The notes under the pieces are model-generated. The model saw only the letters and a program-made list of their open reading frames with translations, had not been told where the DNA came from and did no database searches. From positions 62,001 through 126,000 of the forward strand of contig NZ_BCXB01000006.1 of assembly GCF_001894885.1 (NCBI RefSeq): 64,000 nt of DNA, in the 5' to 3' direction. How positions within the stretch are numbered: position 1 is the stretch's first letter; each line of letters begins with the position of its first letter. The position numbers were made by a program, and so were the translations under genes. This document shows, piece after piece, positions 38,818 through 45,998 of the stretch. Source of the DNA: Rhodococcus marinonascens NBRC 14363 (GTDB lineage: Bacteria > Actinomycetota > Actinomycetes > Mycobacteriales > Mycobacteriaceae).

Positions 38818-39699
38818 CTATTCGGTGACATCCCCGCAGATTATCGGGGCGAACAGCAGCGTCGGGCCGCTGTCGTCGGCAATCTCATTCATCGACCCCA
38901 TGTGCACATTCACGTACCAACCCGTGGCGGGCGGAGGAGCGTCGACGTTGTCGATGGTGATCGTGGTGGTTGCCTCGCCTGAGCCGTCTGCCTGCAGGTC
39001 CGGTACCGGATACACGACGGGCCCCTGGGCGGCGCACGAACCGGAGTGGACATGCACCGCATGGGCGCTGTCAGGTTGTAGACCGGAGGCCCTCACCTCG
39101 ACGCCAAGGGTCTGCTGATCGCTGTCATATGTCAGAGTGGCCGTGCCCTGCGGAGTCTGCCCCTCCAGCGGCGGAGTCTGCATTTCCAGCTCCGCCGGAC
39201 CTGCCGCAGCCGTATCCGCGGGAATGTCTCCACAGGCGATCGGAGTGAAACTCACGTCGGTGGGCGCCCCGAGTTCCGCCATCGGCGCGAGATGGATATT
39301 CAGGTACGACTCGGTCGGGATGCCTTCGGGTACCGCCGCGCTGACGACTGTTTGCTCAACCGCGCCGCTGGCGTCCGCGACGACATCCGGAAATGGCACC
39401 GACGGCGGCTGGGTCTGGTCGGCGCAGGTCCCGGGGTGGATGTGCATGGCGTGACTGCTGCTCGGCGTGAAGCCGTGCATGTCGATCGCCGCGGTGACGA
39501 GCATGGTGTCTGGGTCCCAGCTCAGCGAGGCAGTGCCGGTCGGCATGTCTTCGAGCGTGATCGTCGGCAAGACTTGTTCCGCCGCTGACGCGCTCGTAGC
39601 GGACGACGCGGCGGAATCGTCCGACGTGGATGAACTCGAACAGGCGCTGAGGACGAGCACACTCGCAGCGGCGAAACACACACCGACACTTCGTAGCAT
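38818..39699 (-). CDS. Lipoprotein with two CHRD-type domains
   Basis: A 293-residue exported lipoprotein: signal peptide with lipobox VLSAC (Cys20), Ser/Ala-rich linker to residue ~45, then two homologous domains. Each has a G-T-A-(S/T)-L strand, an A/S-H-A-(M/V)-H-(I/V)-H motif with a following Cys (HIHPGTCAD; HVHSGSCAAQ), an N-(I/V)-H motif and a final A/I-C-G-D. The His-rich pattern resembles CHRD domains and, more distantly, Cu/Zn superoxide dismutase folds; metal binding is possible but inferred. The ATG at 39699 has GGGAGAA. Function is unknown. Confidence 0.7.
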   Translation of the reverse strand: MLRSVGVCFAAASVLVLSACSSSSTSDDSAASSATSASAAEQVLPTITLEDMPTGTASLSWDPDTMLVTAAIDMHGFTPSSSHAMHIHPGTCADQTQPPSVPFPDVVADASGAVEQTVVSAAVPEGIPTESYLNIHLAPMAELGAPTDVSFTPIACGDIPADTAAAGPAELEMQTPPLEGQTPQGTATLTYDSDQQTLGVEVRASGLQPDSAHAVHVHSGSCAAQGPVVYPVPDLQADGSGEATTTITIDNVDAPPPATGWYVNVHMGSMNEIADDSGPTLLFAPIICGDVTE

Positions 39700-39899
39700 C
39701 AGAATTCTCCCTCAATTGGGCAAGAGGCTAGCTGCCCGTTCGAACGTAGGCCCGCTCGAGGAGCACTGTCAACCCAAAAATCCGACCGCCCTCTGTCGCG
39801 ATGTCGCGGCTTTACCTAACCATCTCGAACGCGTAACGATCTCGAATGCGGCAACGACGTGACCCACACAACGCCGCGCTGCAAGCGAATTGCGGCCAG

Positions 39900-40907
39900 C
39901 TACGACGTGAGGACGATCTTGCCGAAATGCCGGCCGGACTGCTGGTGGCGTAGTGCATCGGTCAGGCGACCGAAAGGATACGTCGAGTCGATGACAGGCT
40001 TGATCGCGAGGCCCTCGAGCCCAGCCACCATCTCCTCCTGATGTTCCTTGCTCCCGACCAACAGACCTTCGATCGTGATCTGCTTGGTCAGCAGCGGCGT
40101 GAAATCGACCGTCGACGAAGCCCCCGTCATGATGCCCAGCGCGGCGATCCTTCCGCCGACTTTCGCTGCGGCGAGGGACTGATCGAAGGTGGCCGGTCCT
40201 CCGATGTCGAGCACGTGATCAACTCCGTGACCTTCCAGACGAAATGCCTCTCGTCCCCACTCAGGATTCTCTCGATAGTTGACGGCGACATCGACGCCGA
40301 GTTCGAGCAGCTTGGAGATCTTGTCTGTCGAAGAGGACGTGCCGATGACTCGGGCGCCGACCGCCTTGGCAAGTTGGATAGCGAACAGCGACACCGTGCT
40401 CGAACCTGGAACGAGCACGGTCTGGCCCGGCCTGAGCGACGCTGTTGAGAACAGTGCCCGCCATGCGGACAGTCCCGCGGTCGGCAGGGTCGCGGCATCG
40501 GCGTACGAGTAGTTTCGTGGGATCGTGGTCAGCGCCGCGGCTTGGATTGTGACAAACCGACGGGCGTATCCGTCCACGCCGTCGCCCGGTGAGTTCGCAA
40601 ACCCGTCGAAGGTGGGCCGTCCGTGCTGCCAATGCGGCAAGTACGTCGTCATTACGCGGTCGCCGAGACTGAACTGCGGCTCTCCGTCGCCGATCGCAAC
40701 AACCTCACCCGCGGCGTCCGAGAGCAGGATTCGTGGTGCATTCGTTGCGATCGCCCCGCTTGCGACAAGGACGTCGTGGTGGTTCAGCGAATTCGCATGA
40801 ACCTCGATCATGATTTCACCCGGCCGCGGATCGGGTGTGTGGACATCACGAGTGACGAGGTTGTCGAGACCGCCGGGCGGTATTACATAGATCGCTGGGG
40901 AGAGCAT
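39900..40907 (-). CDS. Zinc-independent medium-chain dehydrogenase/reductase (quinone-oxidoreductase-like)
   Basis: A 335-residue NAD(P)-dependent oxidoreductase of the MDR superfamily. The GroES-like domain (RPGEIMIEVHANSLNHHDVL, ILLSDAAGEVVAIG) lacks the catalytic zinc Cys; the Rossmann part has VLVPGSSTVSLFAIQLAKAVGARVIGTSSS and GVDHVLDIGGPATF. It ends RHFGKIVLTS, as in quinone oxidoreductase-like proteins. The substrate is unknown. It follows the SDR gene by 110 bp on the same strand and the two may form one operon. Confidence 0.85.
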   Translation of the reverse strand: MLSPAIYVIPPGGLDNLVTRDVHTPDPRPGEIMIEVHANSLNHHDVLVASGAIATNAPRILLSDAAGEVVAIGDGEPQFSLGDRVMTTYLPHWQHGRPTFDGFANSPGDGVDGYARRFVTIQAAALTTIPRNYSYADAATLPTAGLSAWRALFSTASLRPGQTVLVPGSSTVSLFAIQLAKAVGARVIGTSSSTDKISKLLELGVDVAVNYRENPEWGREAFRLEGHGVDHVLDIGGPATFDQSLAAAKVGGRIAALGIMTGASSTVDFTPLLTKQITIEGLLVGSKEHQEEMVAGLEGLAIKPVIDSTYPFGRLTDALRHQQSGRHFGKIVLTS

Positions 40908-41017
40908 GTCCTCATCCTTCGGCGTGGGCCTGGAAGGGGTGGAGTCGTCGGGCGCGACATGGAGGCAAGCCTCGCGAGTGCCCGGCGACTACCGTTGTGT
41001 GACTTGATGTTCCTGAT

Positions 41018-41788
41018 TCAGAGCAGGGACGCCTTGAAGCCGCCGTCGAGGATGAGGCTGCTGCCGTTGCACCACGAAGACTGATCACTCGCGAAGAACA
41101 CCGCCGCAGCAGCCACCTCCTCGGTACGCCCGTAACGTGTCTGCTTGGCAGAGATCAGGTCATCGAACCCGCCGGCCTCGAGGCCGAGCGCCGCCTCGAA
41201 GTCCGGCTGATGTGATTTGACGAGGTCGGTGTCGATGAACCCGGGGAGCAGCGCATTGGCACGGATGTTCTGGAAGCGGAGTTCGGCCGAGAGCGTCTCC
41301 GTCAGATTTCGCACAGCGGCCTTCGCTGCGGCGTAGCTGCCGATGAGGGCCGAACCGGTAGTCGACGAGATCGAGGAGATGGTCACGATCGACCCTCCAC
41401 CGGATTTGAGCATTGCGGGCAGTGAGTGACGGATGGTCAGAAACACCCCGTCGAGGTCGACCGACATCACCTTTCTCCACTCCTCGAAAGAGGTCTGAAC
41501 CAGCGGCTTGCTTGTGGCGATGCCCGCGTTCGGAACCACCACGTCCAGACCACCGAACTCGGAGACCGTCCGCTCGACAAGATCCAGTACCTGCTTCTCG
41601 TCGGTGACGTCGGCTGTGACCGCGATGGATCCAGCGATGGACGCCGAAACATCCTTTGCCGCATTACCGTTGATATCAGTGACGACGACGCGCGCTCCCT
41701 CTGCGCCGTAGGCGCGAGCGATCGCAGCACCGATGCCGGCACCGGCCCCAGTGACGATGGCTACCTTGTCAGCTAGCAGACCAACCAT
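41018..41788 (-). CDS. Short-chain dehydrogenase/reductase
   Basis: A 256-residue classical SDR. The cofactor motif is TGAGAGIG (residues 13-20), Asp38 suggests NAD(H) preference, NAG is at 87-89, and the catalytic Ser139, Tyr152 and Lys156 are in place; the ending DGGFKAS is near the usual D-G-G. The ATG at 41788 has AGGAG. The open frame upstream of it is unlikely to be coding. A promoter candidate and two palindromes lie at 42009-42092. It is probably catabolic, but the substrate is unknown. Confidence 0.9.
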   Translation of the reverse strand: MVGLLADKVAIVTGAGAGIGAAIARAYGAEGARVVVTDINGNAAKDVSASIAGSIAVTADVTDEKQVLDLVERTVSEFGGLDVVVPNAGIATSKPLVQTSFEEWRKVMSVDLDGVFLTIRHSLPAMLKSGGGSIVTISSISSTTGSALIGSYAAAKAAVRNLTETLSAELRFQNIRANALLPGFIDTDLVKSHQPDFEAALGLEAGGFDDLISAKQTRYGRTEEVAAAAVFFASDQSSWCNGSSLILDGGFKASLL

Positions 41789-42008
41789 GTTCTTTCTCCT
41801 GTCGTGAGTGTGGCTGACGGGGATGCCGGCAGCGATTGTCTCGGACGTCGCTGGCGGTGGCGCGCTCGTAGACCCGTGACGAGGCAGGCGCCGCCGCGGC
41901 CTTGTGAACCGCATGTGAAGAGCGCCTTCTTGCCTGCATGGCTATTGACACTCACTTGCCTGCCCCTTCCGAAAGGTGGCGGAGACCACAACGCCTGCGA
42001 CGCGCATC

Positions 42009-42036
42009 ACTCTATATTTTGTTTGACGGCTGTCCA
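42009..42036 (-). promoter_or_regulatory. Candidate promoter toward the SDR gene
   Basis: On the minus strand TGGACA (42031-42036) and TAGAGT (42009-42014) are separated by 16 bp and match -35 and -10 consensus well. The start codon at 41788 would be about 215 bp downstream, a long leader for this operon; the stretch 41789-42008 holds no gene that I can support. Confidence 0.4.
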
Positions 42037-42044
42037 GGCAAATG

Positions 42045-42058
42045 TTGACAAGTGTCAA
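42045..42058. promoter_or_regulatory. Inverted repeat TTGACA-AG-TGTCAA
   Basis: Two perfect 6-bp arms with a 2-bp centre, placed just upstream of the SDR promoter candidate. It could be an activator site or include a -35 element for the plus strand. Confidence 0.45.
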
Positions 42059-42076
42059 GATTCTGGGCGCCCAAGT

Positions 42077-42092
42077 TTGGTCATATGACCAA
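42077..42092. promoter_or_regulatory. 16-bp perfect palindrome TTGGTCATATGACCAA
   Basis: A perfect 16-bp palindrome with the TGGT-N6-ACCA layout resembling sites of GntR/FadR-type regulators. It lies between the SDR/MDR genes and the oxalyl-CoA decarboxylase remnant, so it may once have controlled a divergent catabolic operon. No regulator gene is nearby. Confidence 0.5.
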
Positions 42093-42182
42093 TTTTGTCG
42101 ACCGCGCGTCTTCGACTGCACCGAGAGCCGCCATCCGGGCATGCCCGACGTTTCGGTCCGGCCTGACCGCACGGGGGGAGGC

Positions 42183-42404
42183 TCGGGGAAGATCGCCGCC
42201 CGCGGGGCGGAGTCCAGCAAATTCCGCAACGAGCAGGCCGTCGGGCATGCGGCCGTGGCCGCCGGCTATCTCACCGGGCGCCCAGGCGTCTGCCTGAAGG
42301 TGTCGGCGCCGGGACTCCTCAACGGGCTGGTGGCGCTCGCGAACGCGACCGTCAACTGCATTCCCACGATCCAGATCAGCGGACCGAGCGACCGCGTCTC
42401 GTAG
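42183..42404 (+). pseudogene. oxc: Remnant of oxalyl-CoA decarboxylase (N-terminal part)
   Basis: About 74 codons read like a degraded N-terminal ThDP-binding segment of oxalyl-CoA decarboxylase: [20 protein letters not shown], then [35 protein letters not shown] and PSDR before a stop. In intact Oxc this part lies around residues 40-115 of some 570, and I see neither the true N-terminus nor the rest. The stretch just before (residues corresponding to the helix ahead of FRNEQ) is already scrambled. So an oxalate-degradation gene was probably lost here; the neighbouring SDR/MDR pair and palindromes may be left from that locus. Confidence 0.7.
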
Positions 42405-42793
42405 ATCGAAGTGATGAAACCGAATGGGGCCCAGATCATGCGGGACGCCCACTGCTACCTCTGATTGGTGTGACTTGCCCGTCGGTTGACAACGTGAAGG
42501 TCCCTCTCAGAAAGACGTCGGCGACGCAGATGCGACAGTCCTTACGCCAGCGGTGAGCGCACACGCGACCCCGCACGCTGCGGAGAACCCGGCACTAGGC
42601 CGTGTTTCACTAGTTCGTGGTGTGGAGCAGACGGCACCATCCGTCACTGGCACACCGGAATCGAGCACAGTCCAATGAAAACGACACGGTCGCCGCAACC
42701 TCCCACATCGAGAGCGTTGCGACGACCGCGTGAACCCGCCAGGAAGCGCGGGGCTTGGCCTTCGATCAGGCGCTGAACGAGTCGGTAATCAGC
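42405..42793. other. Non-coding stretch beyond the small secreted protein genes
   Basis: The right part (42662-42769) is one copy of a repeated flank. The left part has a minus-strand open frame of 63 codons (42507-42698) with no ribosome-binding site and no recognisable product. I call no gene here. Confidence 0.4.
42662..42769. repeat. Downstream flank repeat, copy 1
   Basis: About 90% identical to 43416-43520, with a 3-bp insertion (aat at 42674-42676). It lies just past the stop of the copy-1 small secreted protein gene. Confidence 0.8.
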
Positions 42794-43078
42794 TCACCCC
42801 ATACCACCTGGAGCGCAGTCGATCAGCAAACAGATCACCACCGTGGGGACCATCACGGAGCCGACGGCCACGCCACCCATAAAAGTGTTGAGCGAGCCGA
42901 GGGCAGGTACCACGTCGTCTTCGCCGGTGTCGGCGACCGGTGCCGCCGTCGTCACGCCGGACACCGCCTGGATGCTGGTCTCCGACGGCGCGGCGTTCGC
43001 CCCGGTGACGCCAAACCCACCAGCGACGAGCCCGACAGTGGCAGCAACGATCAACGGCTGCCGAATGGAACGAATCAC
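42794..43078 (-). CDS. Small secreted protein, copy 1 (variable hydrophobic tail)
   Basis: A 94-residue protein. GTG at 43078 has a strong AGGAGG site 6 nt upstream; the frame upstream of it is not used. Residues 1-30 form a Sec signal peptide (IRSIRQPLIVAATVGLVAG, cleavage after ANA). A 33-residue mature segment (APSETSIQAVSG to VVPALGSL) is acidic and Ala/Thr/Val-rich. The last 31 residues are hydrophobic with GGVAVGSVM and a CLLIDC pair of Cys. The first 63 residues are identical to copy 2, but the tail is different. I do not recognise the family. A secreted or membrane-inserted peptide is an inference. Confidence 0.7.
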   Translation of the reverse strand: MIRSIRQPLIVAATVGLVAGGFGVTGANAAPSETSIQAVSGVTTAAPVADTGEDDVVPALGSLNTFMGGVAVGSVMVPTVVICLLIDCAPGGMG

Positions 43079-43332
43079 GAAAATCCTCCTGAAGTTGGCC
43101 AGAAATCGACTCGGCAGAGCCTCCGTGAATTGGTAGCCCCCCGTGCCGAACTCAGGTCTATCGACACCCCGACACACAGAAGCTAACAACCTTCATTAGG
43201 ACGCGCAAGCGGTCTCGGGCATATAGCGGCTACGCCGTCATCCTCGAACTGCATGCGGATACCACCCCAACACAAAACGTGTACCCCAGTTCAGGAAATC
43301 CATTGGGAATAAGTCGATCTGCGCCCGAGAGA
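42891..43332. repeat. Duplicated 5' half of small secreted gene plus upstream region, copy 1
   Basis: Some 440 bp are nearly identical to 43620-44060 (offset 729 bp): I see one substitution in about 300 bp of coding and leader sequence, then a 1-bp indel and a few substitutions at the far end. It covers the constant N-terminal half, the ribosome-binding site and ~250 bp upstream. Confidence 0.9.
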
Positions 43333-43516
43333 GCGTCGTGCTGGAGTAGAAAACGGACGCGGCATCCACCACGGGTACAACGGAATCGGCCAAGACCACG
43401 AGCTGATCACCGAACCGAGCACAGTCCGAAAACGACACGGTCGCCGCGACCTCCCACATCGAGAGCGTCGCGACGACCGCGTGAACCCGCCAAGAAACGC
43501 GAGGCTTGGCCTTCGA
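43079..43516. other. Spacer between the two small secreted protein genes
   Basis: Contains the upstream part of repeat copy 1 (to 43332), an 83-bp unique stretch (43333-43415) and the copy-2 downstream flank (43416-43520). A minus-strand frame (43238-43459, 73 codons, from ATG 43459) stays open through it, in the same frame as the copy-2 gene after its stop. I do not call it as a gene, but see the findings. Confidence 0.4.
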
Positions 43517-43520
43517 TCAG
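43416..43520. repeat. Downstream flank repeat, copy 2
   Basis: Counterpart of 42662-42769. Five of the six substitutions I see between the copies fall on third positions of one minus-strand frame. Confidence 0.8.
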
Positions 43521-43807
43521 CTGAGCACGTCGCTGAACTCGATCAGAACCAAGGGGAGGCCTATGAAGCCGCCGAGCGCGCCACCTACCAACGAGCCGAG
43601 CGCAAACGACCCGAACTCGAGCGAGCCGAGGGCAGGTACCACGTCGTCTTCGCCGGTGTCGGCGACCGGTGCCGCCGTCGTCACGCCGGACACCGCCTGG
43701 ATGCTGGTCTCCGACGGCGCGGCGTTCGCCCCGGTGACGCCAAACCCACCAGCGACGAGCCCGACAGTGGCAGCAACGATCAACGGCTGCCGAATGGAAC
43801 GAATCAC
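43517..43807 (-). CDS. Small secreted protein, copy 2 (variable hydrophobic tail)
   Basis: A 96-residue protein with the same GTG start (43807), AGGAGG site, signal peptide and mature segment as copy 1 (identical over 63 residues). From there the tail is unrelated in sequence: 33 residues, Gly-rich and hydrophobic, with GSLVGGALGGFIG, which has GxxxG-type spacing, and the ending EFSDVLS. A membrane-spanning or self-associating peptide is possible. Both copies lie downstream of ychF on the same strand. No export, immunity or processing gene is next to them. Confidence 0.7.
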   Translation of the reverse strand: MIRSIRQPLIVAATVGLVAGGFGVTGANAAPSETSIQAVSGVTTAAPVADTGEDDVVPALGSLEFGSFALGSLVGGALGGFIGLPLVLIEFSDVLS

Positions 43808-44060
43808 GAAAATCCTCCTGAAGTTGGCCAGAAATCGACTCGGCAGAGCCTCCGTGAATTGGTAGCCCCCCGTGCCGAACTCAGGTCTATCGACACCCCG
43901 ACACACAGAAGCTAACAACGTTCATTAGGACGCGCAAGCGGTCTCGGGCATATAGCGGCTACGCCGTCATCCTCGAACTGCATGCGGATACCACCCCAAC
44001 ACAAAACGTGTACCCGAATCAGGAAATCCATTGGGAATAAGTCGATCTGCGTTCGAGAGA
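43620..44060. repeat. Duplicated 5' half of small secreted gene plus upstream region, copy 2
   Basis: Counterpart of 42891-43332; about 1 bp shorter. See copy 1. Confidence 0.9.
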
Positions 44061-44343
44061 GGAAATATCGTGATGTAGAGGACGTCGCCACCGTTGCGCA
44101 ACCCGGGTGGCGGCGGCTGCTGCGAATGCACCTCGAAGTCCGGCGGCATCATCGACAATAACTTCATGTCCTCGGCCCAGCAGGTCACCGTCACGATCGC
44201 CGTGTCCGACGCGCAGTTCACGAGCAAGCGAATGGGCACCTGGAAGCCCGTCGGGTGACGCCCTGACAGGCCCGACGAGCGCCCCGACCCTGCAGTCATG
44301 AGGTGAAGCGCCCCGGGGCACCTGAATTGGAAAATTTGCCCCG
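43808..44343. other. Region upstream of copy 2, behind ychF
   Basis: The right half of the copy-2 repeat (to 44060) is followed by 280 bp of unique sequence. A minus-strand frame of 110 codons (43967-44299) has GC-rich third positions and a plausible secreted-protein composition, but no ribosome-binding site or homologue I know; a gene remnant is possible. GCCCCGGGGC (44310-44319) is a palindrome 24 bp beyond the ychF stop and may be part of its terminator. Confidence 0.4.
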
Positions 44344-45423
44344 CTACACGTTGAAGCGGAACTCCACCACGTCGCCGTCGGCCATGTTGTAGTCCTTGCC
44401 CTCCATGCGCACCTTGCCCGCGGCCTTGGCGGCGGCCATCGATCCGGCGTCGACGAGGTCGTCGAAGGACACGATCTCGGCCTTGATGAAGCCGCGCTCG
44501 AAGTCGGTGTGGATGACGCCGGCAGCTTGCGGGGCGGTGTCGCCCTTGTGGATGGTCCAGGCGCGCGCTTCCTTGGGCCCGGCGGTGAGGTAGGTCTGCA
44601 GTCCAAGAGTGTGGAAGCCGGTACGGGCGAGGGCGTACAGCCCGGGCTCGGTCTGACCGATCGAGTCGAGCATCTCCTGCCGGTCCTCCTCGTCCAGCTC
44701 GAGCAGTTCCTGCTCGACCTTCGCGTCGAGGAACACCGCGTCCGCCGGGGCGACAGAGGCCCGCAGCTCGGCGACCTTCGCCTCGTCGGTGAGCACCGAC
44801 TCGTCGGCGTTGAAGACGTACAGGAACGGCTTGGTGGTGAGCAGGCTCAGCTCGCGCAGCAGACCGAAATCCAGCTTGTCCTTCGCGCTGAACAGGGTCT
44901 TGCCCTCGTTGAGGATCTCCTGCGCCTTCAGCGCCTCCTCGTGCGTCGGCTTGAGCTCCTTATTCTTCTTCGCTTCCTTCTCCAGGCGCGGCAGCGCCTT
45001 CTCCAGCGTCTGCATGTCGGCGATGACGAGCTCGGTCTCGATCACCTCGATGTCGGACGCCGGGTCGACGCGCCCGTCGACGTGCACGACGTCGTCGTCG
45101 TCGAACACGCGAACCACCTGGCAGATCGCGTCGGCCTCACGAATGTTGGCCAGGAACTTGTTGCCCAGGCCCGCCCCCTCGGACGCACCCTTGACGATGC
45201 CGGCGATGTCGACGAACGACACCGTGGCAGGCAGGATGCGCTGCGAACCGAATATGTCGGCGAGCTTGGACAGCCGCGGATCGGGCAGTTCGACCAGTCC
45301 GACGTTCGGCTCGATGGTTGCGAACGGGTAGTTCGCGGCCAGCACGTCGTTGTTGGTCAGCGCGTTGAACAAGGTGGACTTGCCGACGTTGGGCAGTCCG
45401 ACGATTCCGAGGGTAAGGCTCAC
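44344..45423 (-). CDS. ychF: Redox-regulated ATPase YchF (Obg-like)
   Basis: A 359-residue P-loop protein of the Obg family that prefers ATP. GLPNVGKST (residues 9-17) is the P-loop, and the base-recognition element is NADES rather than NKxD, as in YchF. The coiled-coil (EKALPRLEKEAKKNKEL) and the C-terminal TGS-like domain (TYLTAGPKEARAWTIHKG, DFERGFIKAEIV) are present. It associates with ribosomes. The GTG at 45423 begins VSLTLGIVG; TAGAAT lies 9 nt before it. The CD225 gene is 47 bp upstream on the same strand. Confidence 0.96.
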   Translation of the reverse strand: MSLTLGIVGLPNVGKSTLFNALTNNDVLAANYPFATIEPNVGLVELPDPRLSKLADIFGSQRILPATVSFVDIAGIVKGASEGAGLGNKFLANIREADAICQVVRVFDDDDVVHVDGRVDPASDIEVIETELVIADMQTLEKALPRLEKEAKKNKELKPTHEEALKAQEILNEGKTLFSAKDKLDFGLLRELSLLTTKPFLYVFNADESVLTDEAKVAELRASVAPADAVFLDAKVEQELLELDEEDRQEMLDSIGQTEPGLYALARTGFHTLGLQTYLTAGPKEARAWTIHKGDTAPQAAGVIHTDFERGFIKAEIVSFDDLVDAGSMAAAKAAGKVRMEGKDYNMADGDVVEFRFNV

Positions 45424-45432
45424 GGTCGTTGG

Positions 45433-45438
45433 ATTCTA
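45433..45438 (-). promoter_or_regulatory. ychF: -10 box TAGAAT before ychF
   Basis: TAGAAT matches TATAAT at five of six positions and ends 9 nt before the GTG at 45423, so the leader would be at most a few nucleotides. Confidence 0.45.
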
Positions 45439-45470
45439 CGGCGTCGGGGGCGAATCACCGACCTCGGCCG

Positions 45471-45878
45471 TCACATGGTGGAACTGCTGGTGCTCGCAAC
45501 AACGACGGCGATCATGATGACGTAGAAGAGCACGAACAGGATCATCAGCGCCACAAAGATCCAGAGCGCGATCTTGCCGAGAGACTTGGCCTGATCCGAT
45601 GCGTATTGAGCGCCCTGGTAATCGCCCATCGCCCACTTGGGGTACACGTCGTGAACATGGTTGAAGGCGGAGAACGCGAGTGGCCAGAAGAAGATCACAG
45701 CGGCCGCGGCCCATCCTGCGTTCGAACGCGGCAGCGGCGGTGGACCGAACTGACCCGGGTACAGCTGCTGCGGCGGTTGCTGCTGGGTCTGATACTGGAG
45801 CCCGTACGAACCCGTGTCGCCGGGTATCGGCGTTCCCGGATCGCTCGACCATTCCGGATTGCTCGTTGGCTCTGACAT
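45471..45878 (-). CDS. CD225/dispanin-family membrane protein
   Basis: A 135-residue protein: a Pro/Gln-rich N-terminal part (to residue ~60), then two membrane segments (AAAVIFFWPLAFSAF and IALWIFVALMILFVLFYVIM) joined by a loop with KWAMGDYQGAQYASDQAKSLGK. This matches the CD225/dispanin layout, in which a W-x-x-G-D-x-x-x-A loop precedes the second helix. The cellular role is not known. The ATG at 45878 has GGGGGA upstream; the longer open frame is non-coding by composition. Confidence 0.8.
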   Translation of the reverse strand: MSEPTSNPEWSSDPGTPIPGDTGSYGLQYQTQQQPPQQLYPGQFGPPPLPRSNAGWAAAAVIFFWPLAFSAFNHVHDVYPKWAMGDYQGAQYASDQAKSLGKIALWIFVALMILFVLFYVIMIAVVVASTSSSTM

Positions 45879-45986
45879 CCATCCCCCATTCGCGACGACT
45901 GACCGTGCGCATTCACTATGGCATCCTCTCCCGGCGTCCAGGAAAGGGACTATGCCGGAGTACGCACCGACGCCTGCCGGGGGTCT

Positions 45987-45992
45987 TAGTCT
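45987..45992 (+). promoter_or_regulatory. -10 box TAGTCT, leaderless start of the glutamate-synthase-like gene
   Basis: TAGTCT ends 6 nt before the GTG at 45999. AGGGA also precedes this GTG but is directly adjacent, too close to serve as a ribosome-binding site. Confidence 0.5.
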
Positions 45993-45998
45993 CAGGGA

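Noticed and set aside
42507-42698. 63-codon minus-strand frame past the copy-1 flank
   Set aside because: No ribosome-binding site, no homologue known, and its frame differs from the coding-like frame of the flank.
43967-44299. 110-codon minus-strand frame upstream of copy 2
   Set aside because: Plausible composition, but no ribosome-binding site; the shared end is in different frames in the two copies because of a 1-bp indel, so at most a remnant.
42400-44343. Insertion sequence or transposon as the cause of the duplication
   Set aside because: I see no transposase frame and no terminal inverted repeats with target duplications around the units.
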